DNA from: an uncultured Alistipes sp.
GTDB taxonomy: Bacteria; Bacteroidota; Bacteroidia; Bacteroidales; Rikenellaceae
Direction of reading: 5' to 3'
Length of the DNA stretch: 64,000 nucleotides
Assembly (NCBI GenBank): GCA_900541585.1
Contig: UQKD01000010.1
Coordinates: 43,670 to 107,669 of the forward strand
Shown here: positions 61,861 through 64,000 of the stretch, one piece after another
Layout of the letters: each line of letters starts with the position of its first letter
Numbering within the stretch: the stretch's first letter is position 1
Made by a program: the position numbers and the translations under genes
The notes under the pieces: model-generated
The model's input: only the letters and a program-made list of their open reading frames with translations
Database searches by the model: none
What the model was told of the DNA's origin: nothing

Positions 61861-64000
61861 ATGAAAAAACTCTTTCTGGTCGACGCCTACGCGTTGATTT
61901 TCAAGTATTACTATGCCTTTTTGGGCCGTCCGATGCGCAACCGCGCGGGGATGAACACCTCCGTGGTGTTCGGCTTCGTAAAGTTTCTGCGCGACATTCA
62001 AAAGCGCGAAAGACCCGACCTGTTGGGCGTGGCCTTCGACCCCAAGGGCGGCAGTTTCCGCCGCGACATCTTTCCGGAATACAAGGCCAACCGTTCCGAA
62101 ACCCCCGAGGACATCCTGCTCTCGGTACCCTACGTGAAACGGGTGCTCGAAGCGATGTGCATTCCGATCCTCGAAGTGGCGGGTTACGAGGCCGACGACG
62201 TGATCGGGACCCTTTCGCAGAAGGGTGTCGAAGCCGGTTACGACGTCTATATGGTGACGCCAGACAAGGATTACGGCCAGCTGGTGCGCGACAACTGCCG
62301 CATCTACAAGCAGCGGGGCGCCGAGGGGAGCATCGAGATCGTCGACCGCGAGGCCATCCGCGAGAAGTACGGCATCGACGACCCGCAGCTGGTGCGCGAC
62401 ATCCTCGCGCTGTGGGGCGATGCCTCGGACAACATTCCCGGCGTCCCGGGTATCGGCGAGAAGAGCGCCTGCAAACTGGTCCGGGAGTGGGGAACGGTGG
62501 AAAACATCCTGGAAAACGTCGCCAAAATTCCCGGGAAGCAGGGCGAGAAGATCGCCGGATGGGCCGACAACCTGCGGCTGGCCAAGCGCCTGACGACCAT
62601 CTGCCTCGACGTGCCGATCCCCTTCCGCGAGGAGGACCTCACGGTTTGCGATCCGCATATCGACGCCCTGCGCGGGATCTTCGCCGAATTGGATTTCAAG
62701 GCTTTCATGAACGACCTGACGAACCTCGCGCCTGCCGAGCCGCTTCCCGAAGGGCCGCGCCAGGAGGCGCAGACCCAGCTGGCGGAGATGGCCCGCGCCA
62801 AGTCGGCCGCGGCGAAAAAGGCTGCGCTGATGGGTCAGGGCAACCTGTTCGGAGACCCTGTCGTGCCGCTGCCTGCGGCGCAGGAGGTTCCCGTGGCCGA
62901 ACTGCAGGCCGAAGCCGAGGCGATGCAGTTCCGCACGGCCCAGACGACGCCCCACGAATACATCCTCGTGGAGAATGCCGCGCAGTTGCGCGAGGTGGTC
63001 GCCGCGGTCGGGAAATACCCCGAATTCTGCTTCGACACCGAGACCACGGGTTTCGACATCTTCAACGACCGCATCGTCGGCCTGTCGCTTGCCGTGGAGC
63101 CGTTCAAGGCGTGGTACGTGCCTTTCAGGGAGGAGAACACCCCCGAATACGCCGACATCGTGCGGCCGCTGTTCGGGGATGAAAAGATCGCCAAGATCGG
63201 GCAGAACATCAAGTTCGACCTGATGGTGCTGCGACGGCTGGGCATCACGATCCGGGGCCGCATGTACGACACGATGATTCTCCACTACCTGCTCGATCCC
63301 GAGTCGCGCCATAACATGAACGCCCTTGCGGAGAAATACCTCAATTACAAGCCTATCGAGATCGAATCGCTCATCGGCAAAGGCGTCAAGCAGCTGACGA
63401 TGGACCTCGTGAACGTCGAGCGAGTCAAGGAGTACGCAGCCGAGGATGCCGACGTCACGCTGCAACTCAAGCAGGTGCTCTACCCCATGGTCGAGCAGAT
63501 CGGCCTCCAGCACCTCTATTTCGAGATCGAGGAGCCGATGATCGCCGTGCTGGCCGACATCGAGATGGCAGGCGTGAGGATCGACTCCGAAGCGCTGGCC
63601 GTCTATGCCGTCGAGCTGAACCGCAAACTCGCGGAACTGGAGGCGGCGATCCGCACCGAGGCGGGCGAACCGAATCTGAACATCAACTCCGCGCGCCAGC
63701 TGGGCGAGGTGCTTTTCGGGAAAATGCGCATTGCCGAGAAGCCCAAGATGACCAAAACCAAACAGTTCTGCACCGACGAAGACTACCTTCAGTCGTTCGC
63801 CCGCAAGCACCGCATCGTGGACCTGATTCTCGAATACCGGGGCGTGAAGAAACTGCTTTCGACCTATGTCGAGGCGCTTCCCCAGCTGGTCAACCGCACC
63901 ACGGGACGCATCCACACCTCGTTCAACCAGGCCGTGACGGCCACGGGACGCCTTTCGTCGACGAATCCCAACTTGCAGAACATCCCCGTCCGCGACGACA
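61861..64000 (+). CDS. polA: DNA polymerase I (C-terminus cut by window edge)
   Basis: The first 713 residues are visible. The 5' nuclease domain (1-290) has LFLVDAYALIFKYYYAF, FDPKGGSFRRDIFPEYKANR, EVAGYEADDVIGTLSQ, VTPDKDYGQLV, GDASDNIPGVPGIGEKSA. The 3'-5' proofreading domain begins near 375, with the metal-binding Asp392 and Glu394 in FCFDTETTGFD and intact later motifs (IGQNIKFDLMVLRR, YAAEDADVTL), so proofreading should be active, unlike Taq-type enzymes. The polymerase domain starts about 560; GRIHTSFNQAVTATGRLSSTNPNLQNIP is reached at the edge (motif A lies beyond). Needed for Okazaki fragment processing and repair. Confidence 0.97.
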   Translation, partial: MKKLFLVDAYALIFKYYYAFLGRPMRNRAGMNTSVVFGFVKFLRDIQKRERPDLLGVAFDPKGGSFRRDIFPEYKANRSETPEDILLSVPYVKRVLEAMCIPILEVAGYEADDVIGTLSQKGVEAGYDVYMVTPDKDYGQLVRDNCRIYKQRGAEGSIEIVDREAIREKYGIDDPQLVRDILALWGDASDNIPGVPGIGEKSACKLVREWGTVENILENVAKIPGKQGEKIAGWADNLRLAKRLTTICLDVPIPFREEDLTVCDPHIDALRGIFAELDFKAFMNDLTNLAPAEPLPEGPRQEAQTQLAEMARAKSAAAKKAALMGQGNLFGDPVVPLPAAQEVPVAELQAEAEAMQFRTAQTTPHEYILVENAAQLREVVAAVGKYPEFCFDTETTGFDIFNDRIVGLSLAVEPFKAWYVPFREENTPEYADIVRPLFGDEKIAKIGQNIKFDLMVLRRLGITIRGRMYDTMILHYLLDPESRHNMNALAEKYLNYKPIEIESLIGKGVKQLTMDLVNVERVKEYAAEDADVTLQLKQVLYPMVEQIGLQHLYFEIEEPMIAVLADIEMAGVRIDSEALAVYAVELNRKLAELEAAIRTEAGEPNLNINSARQLGEVLFGKMRIAEKPKMTKTKQFCTDEDYLQSFARKHRIVDLILEYRGVKKLLSTYVEALPQLVNRTTGRIHTSFNQAVTATGRLSSTNPNLQNIPVRDD

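Overview
The window looks like a chromosomal segment of a high-GC member of the Bacteroidales, most probably Alistipes or a close relative (Rikenellaceae). The basis is mixed. The sequence shows GC-rich coding, Bacteroidetes-type promoters with a -7 box of the form TAnnTTTG, no obvious Shine-Dalgarno sites, a SusC/SusD pair, a five-domain hybrid two-component regulator (HTCS), and Bacteroidales-style variants of YbeY and Mrp. The genus is an inference.

Layout. Positions 1-2344 hold a cut-off hybrid sensor kinase (minus), diverging from a small membrane protein (2448-2861). A glpQ-glpT pair (2983-5277, minus) handles glycerophosphodiesters. A NatAB-like ABC exporter (5854-8183), pgk (8363-9625) and an M13 lipoprotein peptidase (9705-11738) follow.

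From 12038 to about 40400 lies a polysaccharide utilisation locus (PUL). It has an HTCS regulator, SusC (broken by one frameshift), SusD, a SusE-like surface protein, and then an array of exported enzymes. These are a DUF4832-like protein, an FAD oxidoreductase, an SGNH esterase, a GH36 alpha-galactosidase, a GH2 beta-glucuronidase-like enzyme, a GH88 unsaturated glucuronyl hydrolase, a CE15 glucuronoyl esterase, a second GH2, a catalytic-domain-less GH35-like protein, a GH3, and a convergent GH43. The set suggests a glucuronic-acid-decorated, partly esterified plant-type glycan carrying galactose, glucose or xylose, and arabinose. The exact substrate is inference.

From 40651 on the content is housekeeping: a patatin/BamA outer-membrane phospholipase, pheS-TPR-envC-like-ybeY-hypothetical-mnmG (plus), and ilvE, metG, a DPP7-type S46 peptidase, nadA and mrp (minus). 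Then come sppA (plus), an AraC regulator (minus), queD and the start of polA (plus).

Noteworthy non-coding signals: a perfect 16-bp parS palindrome after mnmG with a one-mismatch copy inside ilvE; an AT-rich intergenic region at 56769-57156 with clustered DnaA-box-like 9-mers, a candidate chromosome origin; two distant promoters (natA and sppA) sharing an identical palindrome at identical spacing to the -33/-7 boxes; a compound repeat promoter in front of queD; a 20-bp box shared by the metG and araC promoters; and a run of nine Gs inside the HTCS sensor gene. I saw no tRNA, rRNA, CRISPR array, transposase or integrase.
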